Shown here: piece by piece, positions 22,291 through 33,605 of the stretch
How the letters are laid out: each line of letters starts with the position of its first letter
Position numbering within the stretch: the first letter of the stretch is position 1
Origin: Labia minor
Taxonomy: Eukaryota; Arthropoda; Insecta; Dermaptera; Spongiphoridae
Direction: 5' to 3'
Assembly (NCBI GenBank): GCA_963082975.1
Contig: OY720348.1
Coordinates: 22,931,146 to 22,995,145, forward strand
DNA length: 64,000 bases
Made by a program: the position numbers and the translations under genes
The notes under the pieces: model-generated
What the model was told of the DNA's origin: nothing
Database searches by the model: none
The model's input: the letters and a program-made list of their open reading frames with translations, nothing else

Positions 22291-22689
22291 ACATATAATT
22301 GGTCAAAGAATATGTATATAATATTTATAATTTTTGTTTTATTTATATTTATAATTTAATTTTGTTTTTGTTTTCTTTTAATAAATAATTCTAATATTAA
22401 AATGCGTAGAGGACGTCTAAAAAATCATATTTTAATTTTTATATAACCAAGAAATCATTTTTCACTCATTTTCAATTGGCGTTTTGATATACAAAATTAA
22501 AGATTATATAAATAAGTAATTTTAATTTTGATCTCATAATTGGATTTCCTTTTTCATGTAAGTATATAATTAAGAGTGGAATTACAATATAATCAATAGC
22601 TAATATATAATATTAAAAATATATTTACGGATTCGTTCTATAATAAATTGATGATGTCATTTAATTCTCCTACTATGTATCGAATCGAA
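22291..22689. other. AT-rich spacer
   Basis: No feature recognised. Confidence 0.5.
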
Positions 22690-22985
22690 TATAAAGATAA
22701 ATCTTCTTTTAAACGTTGTGTGAAACAATTTCAAATAATTTAAATGTAAAACTATTAATGAAATTAAAAAATCAAATATATGAATATAATATAAATATTT
22801 TTAATTTTATTTTAAGAATAGATATATATATCTCACAGGCGGTGGTTGTGACGTCATCCATATATTATAAATCTAAATTAAGAAGAACTAATAAAGATGT
22901 AGTTTTCCAGAGATGTGGTCAATAAAACTCAATTTTTCTTTATAAATACTATCTTTGTTGTGAATTTCAAAAAAATCGTTAGAGC
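22690..22985 (+). mobile_element. Divergent Q/R-type repeat, partial
   Basis: CAATTTCAAATAATTTAAAT, a TGACGTCAT site and AACTAATAAAGATG align with the R copy at 17330-17525; the ends are missing. Confidence 0.55.
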
Positions 22986-23063
22986 GGTTTTTGAGAACAA
23001 TGAAACAAACAAACAAACAATTTTTACTCTCATAAGAAGATAAGATAAGATATATATATATAT

Positions 23064-23355
23064 ATATACCTCTGGGTTTTTGAACATTCTATGAAAGGAC
23101 AGCCTATCAAGTCGAACGCCGTCTAAACGGGATAGAGGTGTTGCATGGCCAGTACAACGGATACTGAAAATCTTGATTATAATTTTCTTGATAGGAGGCC
23201 GCTACTTTTTATTTCAAGTACCATTTAAATTTTGATCACCAAGATTGGGTGGAATTTGTTCCCAAAGACCTCATGTAGTGAAAAATTTCCTTGCGAGATG
23301 AACTAGGATTCAAAAGCTTGAAAGGAAGAAGTGCTGTCCTCTGGACTACAGTGAA
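23064..23355 (-). mobile_element. tRNA-derived SINE, decayed copy
   Basis: Body matches 54437-54600 (GGGATAGAGGTGTT, CTTGATAGGAGGC). On the minus strand the head contains a B-box-like TTTTGAATCCTAG at the expected spacing from a degenerate A box. Confidence 0.6.
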
Positions 23356-23359
23356 GCCG

Positions 23360-23862
23360 ATATATATATAATATATATATTAATAGTTAATTCATAGTGG
23401 GACAGACTAAATGCCAGATAATCTCATTCCTACCAATGACCTCTTTTTCAAAAAGGGCACTAATCAGAGATGTAAGATTCTTAGAAATAACAAATGAATA
23501 CCATTGGAAGATATATATATATTTATATTTATTCCACGAATTTCCCTGGACCCAAAATCTCACCATTACACTATGATAGATAGACTTTGCATATTTACAT
23601 AAACTAATTCCATATATTACCGGGGTTGATATGTGCTCGGAATATATGAACATAACCATATTCAGGGCAGTTAATTACGAACAGCCCTAATTGTATTTAG
23701 TCGCTATCGTCCTCGACAATTGAAGTTAAACAGTCCAATAGCGAATGAATCATGTTAATTAAGTATTTATATGCCGTTTAGTCTGTCTAATGAGAGCACA
23801 AGTTGTCCATGTCACCAATTATATATTTTCGATTATAAATAGCAAACAAAAATAACTATTCA

Positions 23863-23893
<31 letters not shown>

Positions 23894-24378
23894 TATATAT
23901 ATAGTGGTCTGACCTTTACTAACACAACGATCAAATTACTTCAATCACCTACCTTTTAAGTTGTTATTCCTCCTTTCCCCCACCCCCACTTCTAAAAATT
24001 TTGTGTGAAAGAAAATGAATTCTGCTGTGTAGGAATTAAGCTTATACCTCTATTATTATCATATTTAAAATTTAAATTTATTTTCTTTTGATTTTTTTTT
24101 TATTTAACTCAATAAATTAAATTCATTCATCGGTGTTAAGGGATTAATTCTTTACAATTATATATACGTATATATAATGAAATGAATTCCTTTTTTTTCA
24201 TCACTTATGAAATTGTCTTAATTGCTGTCAAGGTAATCATTTAAAGTAAGAAATACGATAAAAGGGAGGAGGGAGATTATTTGCTTTCCTTAATATTAAA
24301 AGTGACATTAATTATTAAAAGAGGAATATTTTAGAATTATCATGAATATCTTCTTTAATTATTTCGAAAAATATTTAT
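23360..24378. other. AT-rich spacer
   Basis: TA microsatellites at 23860-23900 and assorted AT-rich DNA; no gene supported. Confidence 0.5.
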
Positions 24379-24840
24379 TTATTCATCAATATCCATTTTG
24401 TCCCTTTCAACGTAATTCCCCTCAGGTTTAATGCACTTATACCAGCGCTTTTTCCAATCGTCGAATCACTTCTGAAATGCGCTTTTCGGTATGACCATCA
24501 GCTCGTTCTTCGATTCCGACTTTATCTCATCAATTGTGGCAAAAGACTTTCCTTTCATTGGTCTCTTCAATTTGGGGAATAGGGAAAAGTCGCAGGGAGC
24601 CAAATCTGGTGAATGCGGTGGTTGAGGGGTGATTACGTTGTTGTTTTTGGCCAAAAAATCACTAACAAGCAATGATGTATGAGCTGGTGCATTGCATTAT
24701 TGTGATGCAGAATCTATGATTTGTTTTTCCACAATTCCGATCGTTTGAGTCGTATTGCTTCACGCAAACGTTGCATAACTTCCTTGTAGTATTCTTTATT
24801 TTCCTGAGAAAATTCAAAATTCACCTTTTCTTTTGTACAG
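24379..24840 (-). pseudogene. mariner-type transposase C-terminal half (family M3), broken
   Basis: The minus strand encodes YYKEVMQRLREAIRLKRSEL, a WK..ILHH block, then PAHTSLLVSDFLAKN, PQPPHSPDLAPCDFSLFPKL, KRPMKGKSFATIDEIK and finally FDDWKKRWYKCIKPEGNYVE. The spacing of HHDNAPAH and SPDLAPCDF is that of a DD34D mariner transposase. One small duplication shifts the frame before PAHTS and a stop precedes FDDWKK. The DNA-binding half and terminal repeats are not seen. Confidence 0.88.
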
Positions 24841-24899
24841 GCCTCGTATGTCTTGGGATCAAATCTCGTCGAAGCATAAACATTTTTTTTTATTTGATT

Positions 24900-25526
24900 T
24901 TCAAATAATTTTTAATACTTTAAATAGAGTTTATGTATTTTGATATTAGGAATTGTTATAAAAAATAAACTCTCTACACTATTTAATTTACTAGAATAGA
25001 ACAAACCATCTTCAATTCTTCCAAATTATTTTCTATACTAAATTTACAATTTAATTTCTCAATGAATATTGAGTATTAATTAACAATTAAATTTTGTCCC
25101 TTAAAATATAAAATCTACTATAATATTATATAATGAGCTGTAACTAAATCATTATCTATTAATTCCGAGTCATCTTCAAAGCCTATTTTGCTATAATATT
25201 TATTTGCAAGCATGACATAAATTTTTCGATCAATCTTCATTTGTGAGATTAATAAAAGAAGGTCAGTGAGCATTAAGTCAGAATCGATCACGCGACACAC
25301 GGTATACTCTCTTTACTTAACAGATTGCAATCTATGCACATGCAAATAAAATCATCAAGAGTTCACTTATATATATAATGGTGAGAAAATTGTCTATAAT
25401 TTTTTATTTATTTATTTATTTAAACAAAAATTTTTAAAAATTATTATGTATATTCAATTAATTAGGTATTTTATATATGTTTCAATGTCAATAATATCAC
25501 TGATTTATTTATTAATATTCGAAATA
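24900..25526. other. AT-rich spacer
   Basis: GATCAAATCTCGTCGAAGCA just before it recurs at 63699-63718 in similar form, so part may be an old repeat. Nothing else. Confidence 0.4.
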
Positions 25527-26000
25527 TGAGGGCAGGTCAATAAGTCCGTGGCTTTTTGAATGAAACACAGGTTTTTGGATAAAAAATTATTTTATTTTTC
25601 AACGTAGTCTCCTTTGAGCTCGATACACTTTATCCAACGTTTCTCCAATTTTTTTATCCCTTCCAAAAAATAAGATTTCTCACAGACCTCCTTGTTGCCA
25701 ATTCACTCCAAAAAAAACCCACTGTTTTGACTGCTCTTTGGTCTCTCTGTGTTGTGGTGGATCTACGTTTCATCCGCAAAAAATAATGCTTAATAAGCAC
25801 ACTAAATTCACTTTTTTTCATTTTCTTATCAAATCACGAAGTATCTGCTTTTAATGGATGTCAAACAAAATCTAAAAGACTCAGCTTGTCTAAATATTGA
25901 CAGGAGCCAGCTGATAGTTGCCTGCTGATAGGAAGAGTGTTGCCATTGCATTTAAGAAATAGGAAATTCAAAAAGTCACGGACTTATTGACCTGCCCTCG
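25527..26000 (-). mobile_element. mariner M2, internally deleted copy b
   Basis: Terminal inverted repeats GAGGGCAGGTCAATAAGTCC and the reverse, flanked by TA (25525-25526, 26001-26002); 474 bp. The left part reverse-translates to the mariner C terminus (KGDYVEK-type). Coding content is broken. Confidence 0.85.
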
Positions 26001-26189
26001 TATCATTGATTTGATAATTAAATATTTTTTATGATTTTTAAAAATTAATCAATATTTGTTTATTTTTCATACCGTGTCGATTGGAAAGATCTACAATGAA
26101 CTAGAAATAGATCATACAAAAATAATTGTTATTTACTAGATTTTCTCTTTTAATTAGTAATTTAGTGTTACGGACCAAAATCAAGATCA

Positions 26190-26330
26190 AATAGGTTATC
26201 TCTATCTCTTTGTGCCGCAATGGAATTCGAGAGTATGTACTTAGTCGATTTAACCACATTCCTCCAACCTCCTCCCCTATATCCTGATCCACGTCCACCC
26301 ATCTCTGTATATATCTATGAAATTTATACA
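26190..26330 (-). mobile_element. LINE 3' end fragment
   Basis: Minus strand reads YIQRWVDVDQDIGEEVGGMW and NRLSTYSRIPLRHKEIEIT, resembling QRWM..SG..LF.IPS.TEID at 4976-5175. Confidence 0.5.
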
Positions 26331-26470
26331 ATTAACCGCGTATGCAATAATTGTACCATTTCAATAAGTTTTGTGAACTAAAATTAATCTTTCAATTATT
26401 AATAAGAATAAATTTTTAATGAAAATACTACACTTTATTGTAATTTGTAGTCAAAAACCAGTCACATTCC

Positions 26471-27049
26471 TTTTTACTATCTCCCCAGATGTCGAGATTT
26501 TGATGTTTTTATATGTTTTGAAGGTTCCTGAGTCATTTTCACTAAGGTTGAGAAAAATCTGTATGTGTATGTGTGTACGTAGACAAGATTACGCAAAAAC
26601 GGTTTGAGCTAGAATAATGAAATTTGGTACGCAGGCATTATTCGAAATTCGTAGTTTTCTATCAACTTTTGAGAAATGTAACTCATCCGGAAGAGGGTCA
26701 TTACCTACAACGTTTTCATCTTTTTTCCTATAAGCTGACCGTAAAAATAAATATAAAAGTTTAATAGTTATTCCGCATGATTAAAAATTTTATAAAACTG
26801 CTATATATATATAATTTCAGCTTGATTGAATCACTGAAAGTACCGGAAATAATTTTTTAACACTGCAAATAACACGCCAGCACGTGACGTGGTACCATCA
26901 ACAAAGAGCCAAACACGCGCTGGTTTAATAAATATTATTTATTAATTTTAATTTATAATTAATAATTAATTAAATTTAATTTAAATATAATATATGTCTT
27001 AATTAATCCAATTCAAATTTGCGAGATAGTCGAGTGGAGACACTCCAGA
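26471..27049 (-). mobile_element. Hairpin repeat S, full-length
   Basis: Starts TTTTTACTATCTC and ends GTGGAGACACTCCAG with the whole S consensus between. Here the hairpin arm beside ACTATCTC is degraded (CCCCAGATGTCG). Confidence 0.8.
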
Positions 27050-27618
27050 TTTTTCTTATATCCATTATAATCTATTTTTCTATTCCTATTATTAGTTCAG
27101 ACTCTAATATATATATATATATTTGTCTTGTACACACAATTTCAATCATTAATAAAATACTTTTTATTCATCCATTCAAGTACAAATACACATTTTAAAT
27201 TTGTAGTCGATGAAACTTGACAGTTTTGCCCGAACTACACTCGGGCGTTACATTGTTCCGTACACTGACGATCCCGAGTCTCGTTCGGGCAACTTTCGGT
27301 TTAACTTGGAAATAGTGATTTGCCCGAGAATTTAACGTCGCTTTTTTATTCAATAGTGGGAATGAGTCATTCGTCTGTTATAGTTATTTCAAATTAATTT
27401 ATTTAAGTTTTATATGAGAGAAAAAAATGTCTTTAGCACGATATCAATGTGTCTTTCAAGTTGGTAGAGGCTATATTTGGATCATACACACACACACAAT
27501 TCTCGTCGAAGATAATTTGATTTTCAATTCAATTTTAGTACTTTAAATATAATGTTAGCATTTTAAACTAGGAATTGAGTAAAATCTTATTATACATAGG
27601 TGTATATATTACTTGTCC
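27050..27618. other. Spacer with inverted CCCGA motifs
   Basis: GCCCGA at 27228 pairs with TCGGGC at 27241-27246, and CCCGA at 27273 with TCGGG at 27285; a further GCCCGAG follows near 27322. Otherwise AT-rich and without a gene. Confidence 0.5.
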
Positions 27619-27619
27619 T

Positions 27620-28349
27620 TTTTACCGATCATCGATAGTAAGGGAGGTATTGTTTTCACTCCAAATTTCACATGTGGAGATTTTTACATATCTCCACGAA
27701 TCAGGCATTTTCTTAACAGAAAAAAGTATTTTTAGCATGATGTCTGTCCGTCTGTCCGTCTGTGTGTCCTTATAGATGTGAACAGCTTGAACGGCTCAAT
27801 AGATTTTAATAAAATTTGGAATATTTACTTAATACATTAGTTCAGTGGTTTCCAATCTTTCTGTACCGGCGCCCCCCTTTTTCTAAAAAACATTCTTGCG
27901 TCCCCTTACACATTTGCGAAATAATATAACAACAGGGAACAGGGTTGGGCCATGGTTCAGAGCATCGCAAAATCATCTGCCTTTTTTTACCGACCGACGA
28001 TAGTAAGGGATGTATTGTTTTCACACCAAATTTCACATGTGGAGATTTTTACATATCTCCACGAATCAGGCATTTTCTTAACAGAAAAAAGTATTTTTAG
28101 CATGATGTCTGTCCGTCTGTCCGTCTGTGTGTCCTTATAGATGTGAACAGCTTGAACGGCTCAATAGATTTTGATAAAATTTGGTATATTTACTTAATAC
28201 ATTAGTTCAGTGGTTTCCAATCTTTCTGTACCGGCGCCCCCCTTTTTCTAAAAAACATTCTTGCGTCCCCTTACACATTTGCGAAATAATATAACAACAG
28301 GGAACAGGGTTGGGCCATGGTTCAGAGCATCGCAAAATCATCTGCCTTT
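27620..28349. repeat. Tandem duplication, two 365-bp units
   Basis: Units 27620-27984 and 27985-28349 are nearly identical. Each joins the first third of repeat R to the left end of the hAT-like element. A third, complete R follows in the same orientation. Confidence 0.9.
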
Positions 28350-29046
28350 TTTTACCGACCGACGATAGTAAGGGATGTATTGTTTTCACACCAAATTTCA
28401 CATGTGGAGATTTTTACATATCTCCACGAATCATGCATTTTCTAAACAGAAAAAAGTATTTTTAGCATGATGTCTGTCCGTCCGTCTGTCCGTCTGTCCG
28501 TCTGTCCGTCTGTCCGTCTGTCCGTCTGTCCGTCCGTCTGTCCGTCCGTCCGTATAGATGTGTACAGCCTGAACGGCTCAACCGATTTTGATGAAATTTG
28601 GTATATTTACTTAATGCATCAGTGGGATGAATTGATCAACTTTTGGTGCAAATCCGTGAACCGGAAGTGGTAGTATTAGCGATCGACGATAGGAAGGGAA
28701 GGGTTATTTTCACACCAAATTTCACATGAGGAGATTTTTTTATATATCACCACGAATCATGCACTTTGTATTGGTTTTATCCTCGGGAAAATCATATTTA
28801 TTAGTTTTTTCTTGATTTAAAATTATATGACGTCATCCAGCCATTCATGACGTCACAGCCTGGTCTTACATATAAATATATACATATATTATAAATAAAA
28901 TAAAATTAAAAATATTTATGTTATATGCCTATATATTTTTTATTACATTAATAGATATATTAGAATTATTTGAAATTGTTTCTGTAGCTGGAAATTAATT
29001 TACTTCAAACCGTCGGTCGGTTCGGACCTGGCCACAGGTCAACTTA
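28349..29046 (+). mobile_element. Hairpin repeat R, complete, nested in the hAT-like element
   Basis: From TTTTACCGACCGACG to GGACCTGGCCACAGGTC. The pyrimidine tract has expanded to a GTCCGTCT minisatellite at 28471-28554. Confidence 0.85.
28471..28554 (+). repeat. GTCCGTCT minisatellite
   Basis: About ten mostly perfect 8-bp units, interrupted by 4-bp variants. Other R copies have only two or three units here, so expansion is local. Confidence 0.9.
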
Positions 29047-29546
29047 TTTAGTACTATATTGGAAAAAAAATTGCAACAGTCTCGCGCCCCCCAAGGCAGG
29101 CGCGCCCCACAGATTGGAAACCGCTGAATCAGCATGATGACTATATCAACTTTTGGTGTATATCCGGAAACAGGAAGTGGTAGTATTACCGATCGACGAT
29201 AGGAAGGGAAGGGTTATTTTCACACCAAATTTCACATGAGGAGATTTTTTACATATCTCCACTAATTATGCACTTTGTATTGGTTTCATCCTCGGGAAAA
29301 ATTATCTTCATTAGATTTTTCTTAATTTAAAATTATATGACGTCATCCAGCCTTTCAAGACGCCACAATCTGCGCCTCCTTATACATATATTATAAATAA
29401 AATTAAATTAAAAATATTTGTTATATCCATAGCTGTTTTTTATTGCGTTAATAGGTACATTTAAATTATTTGAAATTATTTCTGAAACTGGAAATTAATT
29501 TATTTCAAACCGTCGGTCAGTTTCGTGCCTGGCCACAGGTCAAGTT

Positions 29547-30310
29547 ATTCTTTTACTTTCATTATAATCCTCCTATTTACAATATAATGAGTATATAATG
29601 TATTATTGACTTGAGGCTGATACACCTACATAAAAATAATTTCATCAATATATATTGAATATCATTAAAATTAATAACAAATTAATTTTGGACCTCTGTG
29701 AAAAATAATCTATTCAATTGATTTTTAAAAATATAAAAAAAAAAAAATTAATTCAAATTTTCTTATTAACACGTAATTTGTGCTTGATTGAATATCTTTA
29801 AAAAGTTCAAACTAAAACCGAATAATTTCTTCTTTCAATGCCGTCATCATTCTTTTTTGTTTCCTATCCAAATTCAATTCATGTGCTAACTCATTTATAA
29901 AGCATCTCTTATATGGAAATTAGCCCCTAATTTCCAAGTCATGTTCTATAATTACATTACTCAATTATATTCTTGAAGGCAGTTATTCAACCTTTGTTTT
30001 TAATTGTCCGTTAAAGCGTTTGAAATATTACAATCCATTAATCGGCACACCGCTAAATAATTTCACCATTAGAAAGGCGACAAATGATTTTATTATGAAT
30101 CGTAACAAACATTTAATTGTCTTTCTTCATTAGCTGAATTATTTATTCATAGAGAAAAATTGATGAAGCATATGATATTAATATATTTAATTCCATTCAC
30201 TTTTAGGTATTTACCAAAAAAAAAAAAAAAAAAAAAACTATTATCCTGATGATGGTGAAATCGAAACAATTTCTATCAATTTATTTGATTATTGGATCAC
30301 AATATAATAT
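29547..30310. other. AT-rich spacer
   Basis: Includes a long A run near 30217-30237; no gene seen. Confidence 0.5.
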
Positions 30311-30600
30311 TAAATTATTAAAGCTTTGGTGGTTGTTTTTATTTATAACGGAATTTTGTAAATTAAACCACATATTGATGTTTGTATTTTTTGAATAAAT
30401 TTACAATAACAAATATCAATATGTGGTTTAATTTACAAAATTCCGTTACACAATATAATATGTTAATCAAATTTAAATGTTTGATGAGCGTTTGATTAGT
30501 ATATATAATTATAAATTATGAGAAGTTAAATTTACGTTTTATTTTGAAATTTGGGTCTCAACAACGTTTCGGCACCCATTTCGGCGCCATTTTCATAAAA
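30311..30600 (-). mobile_element. Relic of a second Penelope-like family
   Basis: On the minus strand 30311-30385 reads MWFNLQNSVINKNNHQSFNN, clearly related to MWSFNKNSLNNYQNNHKSFN of the PLE at 5.6-8.0 kb. At 30565-30590 the PLE signature recurs on the same strand: a hairpin GGCGCC...GGTGCC followed by GAAACGTTG. The order matches the pseudo-LTR of the first PLE, but sequence identity is low, so this is a different family. No reverse transcriptase remains. Confidence 0.7.
30346..30448. repeat. 40-bp inverted repeat within the PLE relic
   Basis: 30346-30385 and 30409-30448 are inverted copies with a single mismatch and a 23-bp spacer. Both arms contain the PLE N-terminal coding remnant. Confidence 0.9.
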
Positions 30601-30861
30601 GCTAGGAGAATGAAATTTCGCGGGTTTGAGTGTTTTTCTGAGTGACCATAAATCATAGAGGGATTTTTGGGTTGATTGGAGGGATGAAGTTTTACTTACG
30701 TGTGACGTTATCACAGTGAGCTGAGGTCCAGCTCCTTCGAGTGCCAGGATTTTTCGGAGTTTCACGTAAGGAAAAATTCACCGATTCAAATCTCACAATT
30801 AAATGTGAAAAAACCCAGGAAATAACTTCTCATAATAATAAAAAGTATGTAAAAATAATCA
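30600..30861. other. Mixed-composition segment right of the PLE relic
   Basis: Less AT-biased than its surroundings (for example GTGAGCTGAGGTCCAGCTCC). It occupies the position of the 3' untranslated region in the complete PLE and may belong to the relic. Not recognised otherwise. Confidence 0.3.
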
Positions 30862-31246
30862 TTGGTAGTTTTTTCTTAATTTAAAATAGGAATTTTAATA
30901 ATAAAAAAATGGCGCCGGATAGCGCTTCCTTAAATACAAAATATTATAAATAAAATAAAATTAAAAATATTTATTTTTATAATATTTTGTAATCAAAATA
31001 CGAAACATATATTATGTTATATCCACAGGCCATACTTTTCTGTCTTTAGTGCATTAATACGTACATTTAAGGGCTGTATGTTTTATGACTATTTTTTTTA
31101 AATGTATGTTCTTTTAAATTACTTGAAATTGTTTCATATATTTTGTCGTTTATTTATTTTAAATAATAATTTTAATCTTAAATATTCATAGTTCATAAGG
31201 AATCATTTTTTTAATGATCGAGCGGCGGCTCGATGAACCAGGTGCT
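30862..31246 (-). mobile_element. Hairpin repeat Q, reversed copy
   Basis: Contains GGCCATACTTTTCTGTCTTT, AGTGCATTAATACGTACATT and ends CGAGCGGCGGCTCGATGAAC, the Q hairpin end, matching 32872-33355 reversed. Confidence 0.75.
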
Positions 31247-31254
31247 ATATTTAT

Positions 31255-31480
31255 ATATTATCTATCTAATATTCTATATTTCTGTTAAGTTGTGTTATGT
31301 CTTTGGTCGCAACACCCACATATTTCTCTCAAGTCATCCTTATCGGAAATTCTACATCCAATTTTTACCCTCTCCCAATTCCCTACTTTTATATAGCAGG
31401 CACCTTTGCCAATTGGTTTCCCTCTATACAAACTTTCCACCAATCTTTTCTACATTAATATTTATAACTATGATTTATAT
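31255..31480 (-). mobile_element. Possible LINE 3' end, decayed
   Basis: TATCTATCTAATATTC...TTCTGT followed by TTTACCCTCTCCCAATTCCC resembles 32520-32690 and the tails of other minus-strand LINE fragments. Weak match. Confidence 0.35.
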
Positions 31481-32519
31481 TTAGGTAGAAAGGAATAAAA
31501 TTGCTCTCGTGTTAAGTAAAATTATTTGTTAGTAACTAAAAGAGATCCAATTGCTATGGATTTTTATACAAATCTACTTTGTCGATTACTATGATTAAAT
31601 CTTGCAGTCGAATATCTTGGATGAATTATTTTCAACTCCCACTGCTATTCTATCGAGAGGTGCTTATTTCTTTGAATTATTCACTATGGCACTATATTTA
31701 TGATTTTGGTAAATTCCCGAGAACGCTCCCAATTAGTCATCGGACTAGATTAAATATATATGTCGGTCCTTGTGTGTATGCATTTTGAAATCTGGGTCGT
31801 ATAAACCCGAGTCACGCATTCGTGACGGGACAGGCATAAACTCCGTGCTTAAGAGCACCATAAAAGTTGTGTTGCAAATTGGTGTCATTAGGAATAAGTT
31901 GGCATGATGTTTGCCTCTTGGACACTCTTAACCGAAAAAAAAATCATGCCCTACAAGAAATATCCAAGTTTAAATGGATGTGACCGGCAAAATATCGAAC
32001 CGTTTTCTATTCGAGGTTACATCGAATTTTTCATAATCAGCTTTTCCACTGACTACCTGAATAAGCATTCCTGGGGAATATAATAAAGGTTTCAAATAGA
32101 ATTTCAATATATATCTAAAATATGTATTTTATCTATACAAATAGATTAATCGAAACGAATAAATAATTGAATTATTTCATTAAATTATTTATGAAAGTAA
32201 GAGAATATCTTCTCTATTCATTGCTCATGGAACTGTAAAGCATAATTTTCTAGATAATTTGTAGCTATTCATTAGTTGGTTGGAAATTATTGTATTAATT
32301 CTCATTTATATTATAGTAATAACGATTTTCATGAATGGAAAATCATTTATGAGAGTGAACAGAACTCTTAACCATATATGAGATAGAAAATATGTAATAA
32401 ATATGCGATAGTGTTTATGATTATATTAATATAACACTATAAAATATTAAAATAGAATTGAGAATTGTAAACTTTATTTTAATATATACTTTTACTACGG
32501 AATTTTTTCCATCCATTTA
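31481..32519. other. Spacer with an unassigned GC-balanced patch
   Basis: 31785-32080 is less AT-rich and contains the hairpin GTCACGCATTCGTGAC (31811-31826). I could not assign it. The rest is AT-rich. Confidence 0.35.
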
Positions 32520-32690
32520 TTATTTATCTATAATATCTTTCCTCTGTGACTTTACTGAATTGTAAAGTACTTGGTCAATCAGATTCATCTAACGGTCCTT
32601 ATCCCTACCTCCAACCAATATCTATCTTCTCCCAATTCCCTTATATTTATCGGACCCTTGGTATACCAATTGGATTCTTTATAATATATG
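32520..32690 (-). mobile_element. LINE 3' end, decayed
   Basis: TATTTATCTATAATATC, CTCTGTGAC and AAGTACTTGGTCAATC follow the layout of the LINE tails at 58290 and 4976. No intact frame. Confidence 0.45.
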
Positions 32691-32691
32691 A

Positions 32692-33355
32692 GTACCTGGT
32701 TCACCGAGCCTCCGCTGGTCATTAAAAAAAATTATTCCTCATTATCGGGTTTGTCTGGTAATATTAATACCTGGTTCATCGAACTGCCGTTCAAATAATT
32801 TAAAATAACATAAATGGTTAATAAAGCATATACATATATACATAGAAATAAAATCAACTACTATTATATATAGTACCTGGTTCACCGAGCCGCCGCTCGG
32901 TCATTAAAATAATTATTCCTTATTATCGGGTTTGTCTTGTAATATTAATACCTGGTTCTTTAACCGCAGTTTAAATAATATAAAAGAACATAAATTATTA
33001 AAAAAATAGTAATAAAACATACGGCCCTTAAACGTACGTATTAATGCACTGAAAGACAGAAAAGTATGGCCTGTGGATATAACATTTCGTAATTTAATTT
33101 TATTTATATTTATAATATTTTGTATTTAAGGAAGCGCTGTCTGACGAAGTTACTGCCATCATTTAAAGTTCCTATTTTAAATTATGAAAAAACTAATAAA
33201 GATGATTTTTCCCAAAGCTGAAACCAATACAGATCGATTTTTTATTATAAAAATGATCTATGGTGTGATTTCAAACAAATCCTTCGAGCGTTTTGATATT
33301 TCAAAAATATATATATATTTATTTATAAAATTTTTGCCAGTATAATAAGATAAGA
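32692..33355 (+). mobile_element. Hairpin repeat Q with duplicated left end
   Basis: AGTACCTGGTTCACCGAGCC appears at 32691 and again at 32872, each followed by CATTAAAA and TTATTATCGGGTTTGTC-type sequence (the first lightly altered). The second copy continues through the full Q body to a TAAGATAAGA tail. The hairpin CCGAGC-CGCC-GCTCGG marks the left end. Confidence 0.7.
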
Positions 33356-33379
33356 AAATATTAAACTTCTATTATAGGA

Positions 33380-33605
33380 TTAAAGATGCATAGAAGTTTC
33401 ATTATGCATTTCATTATGCAACCATCGCTTGAATCTCTTCTCCCAAAGTCATAGACCACGACTCACAACCAAAAATACCATCTTCAAAATACTAGTTTTA
33501 TAGATGTTTATTAAGATCTTCTCCAATAATAATTTTGATAAAAGAAATCTCTTTACCTCATAATAAGAGGGCAACCCGAATATAGCCTAATTTAAATTCA
33601 TCCCC
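33380..33605 (-). mobile_element. LINE tail fragment, decayed
   Basis: AAAGTCATAGACCACGACTC, AATAATTTTGATAAAAGAAA and the GATGCATAG block align to the LINE at 18702-19562. Confidence 0.6.

Larger units (their letters stand above)
27843..29126. mobile_element. hAT-like element inserted in repeat R
   Basis: Ends are CAGTGGTTTCCAATCT (27843, repeated at 28208 by the tandem duplication) and AGATTGGAAACCGCTG (to 29126). The flanks CATTAGTT (28200-28207) and AATCAGCA (29127-29134) are each two changes from CATCAGTA, the base sequence of intact R, consistent with an old 8-bp duplication. Its inside is largely another R copy. Confidence 0.7.
27619..29546 (+). mobile_element. Hairpin repeat R, split by a nested insertion
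   Basis: R sequence runs 27619-27842, stops at TTAATACATTAGTT, and resumes at 29127 with AATCAGCATGATG to the terminal hairpin near 29540. The intact R copy at 62270-62290 reads continuous TTAATGCATCAGTATGATG here, so the break is an insertion site. Confidence 0.8.

Noticed and set aside
27842-28401. Identical 64-codon frames on the minus strand
   Set aside because: They lie in the 365-bp tandem duplication of transposon ends and do not resemble a protein.
31785-31870. A GTCACG/CGTGAC hairpin as an RNA gene
   Set aside because: A six-base stem alone is weak and nothing around it fits a known RNA family.
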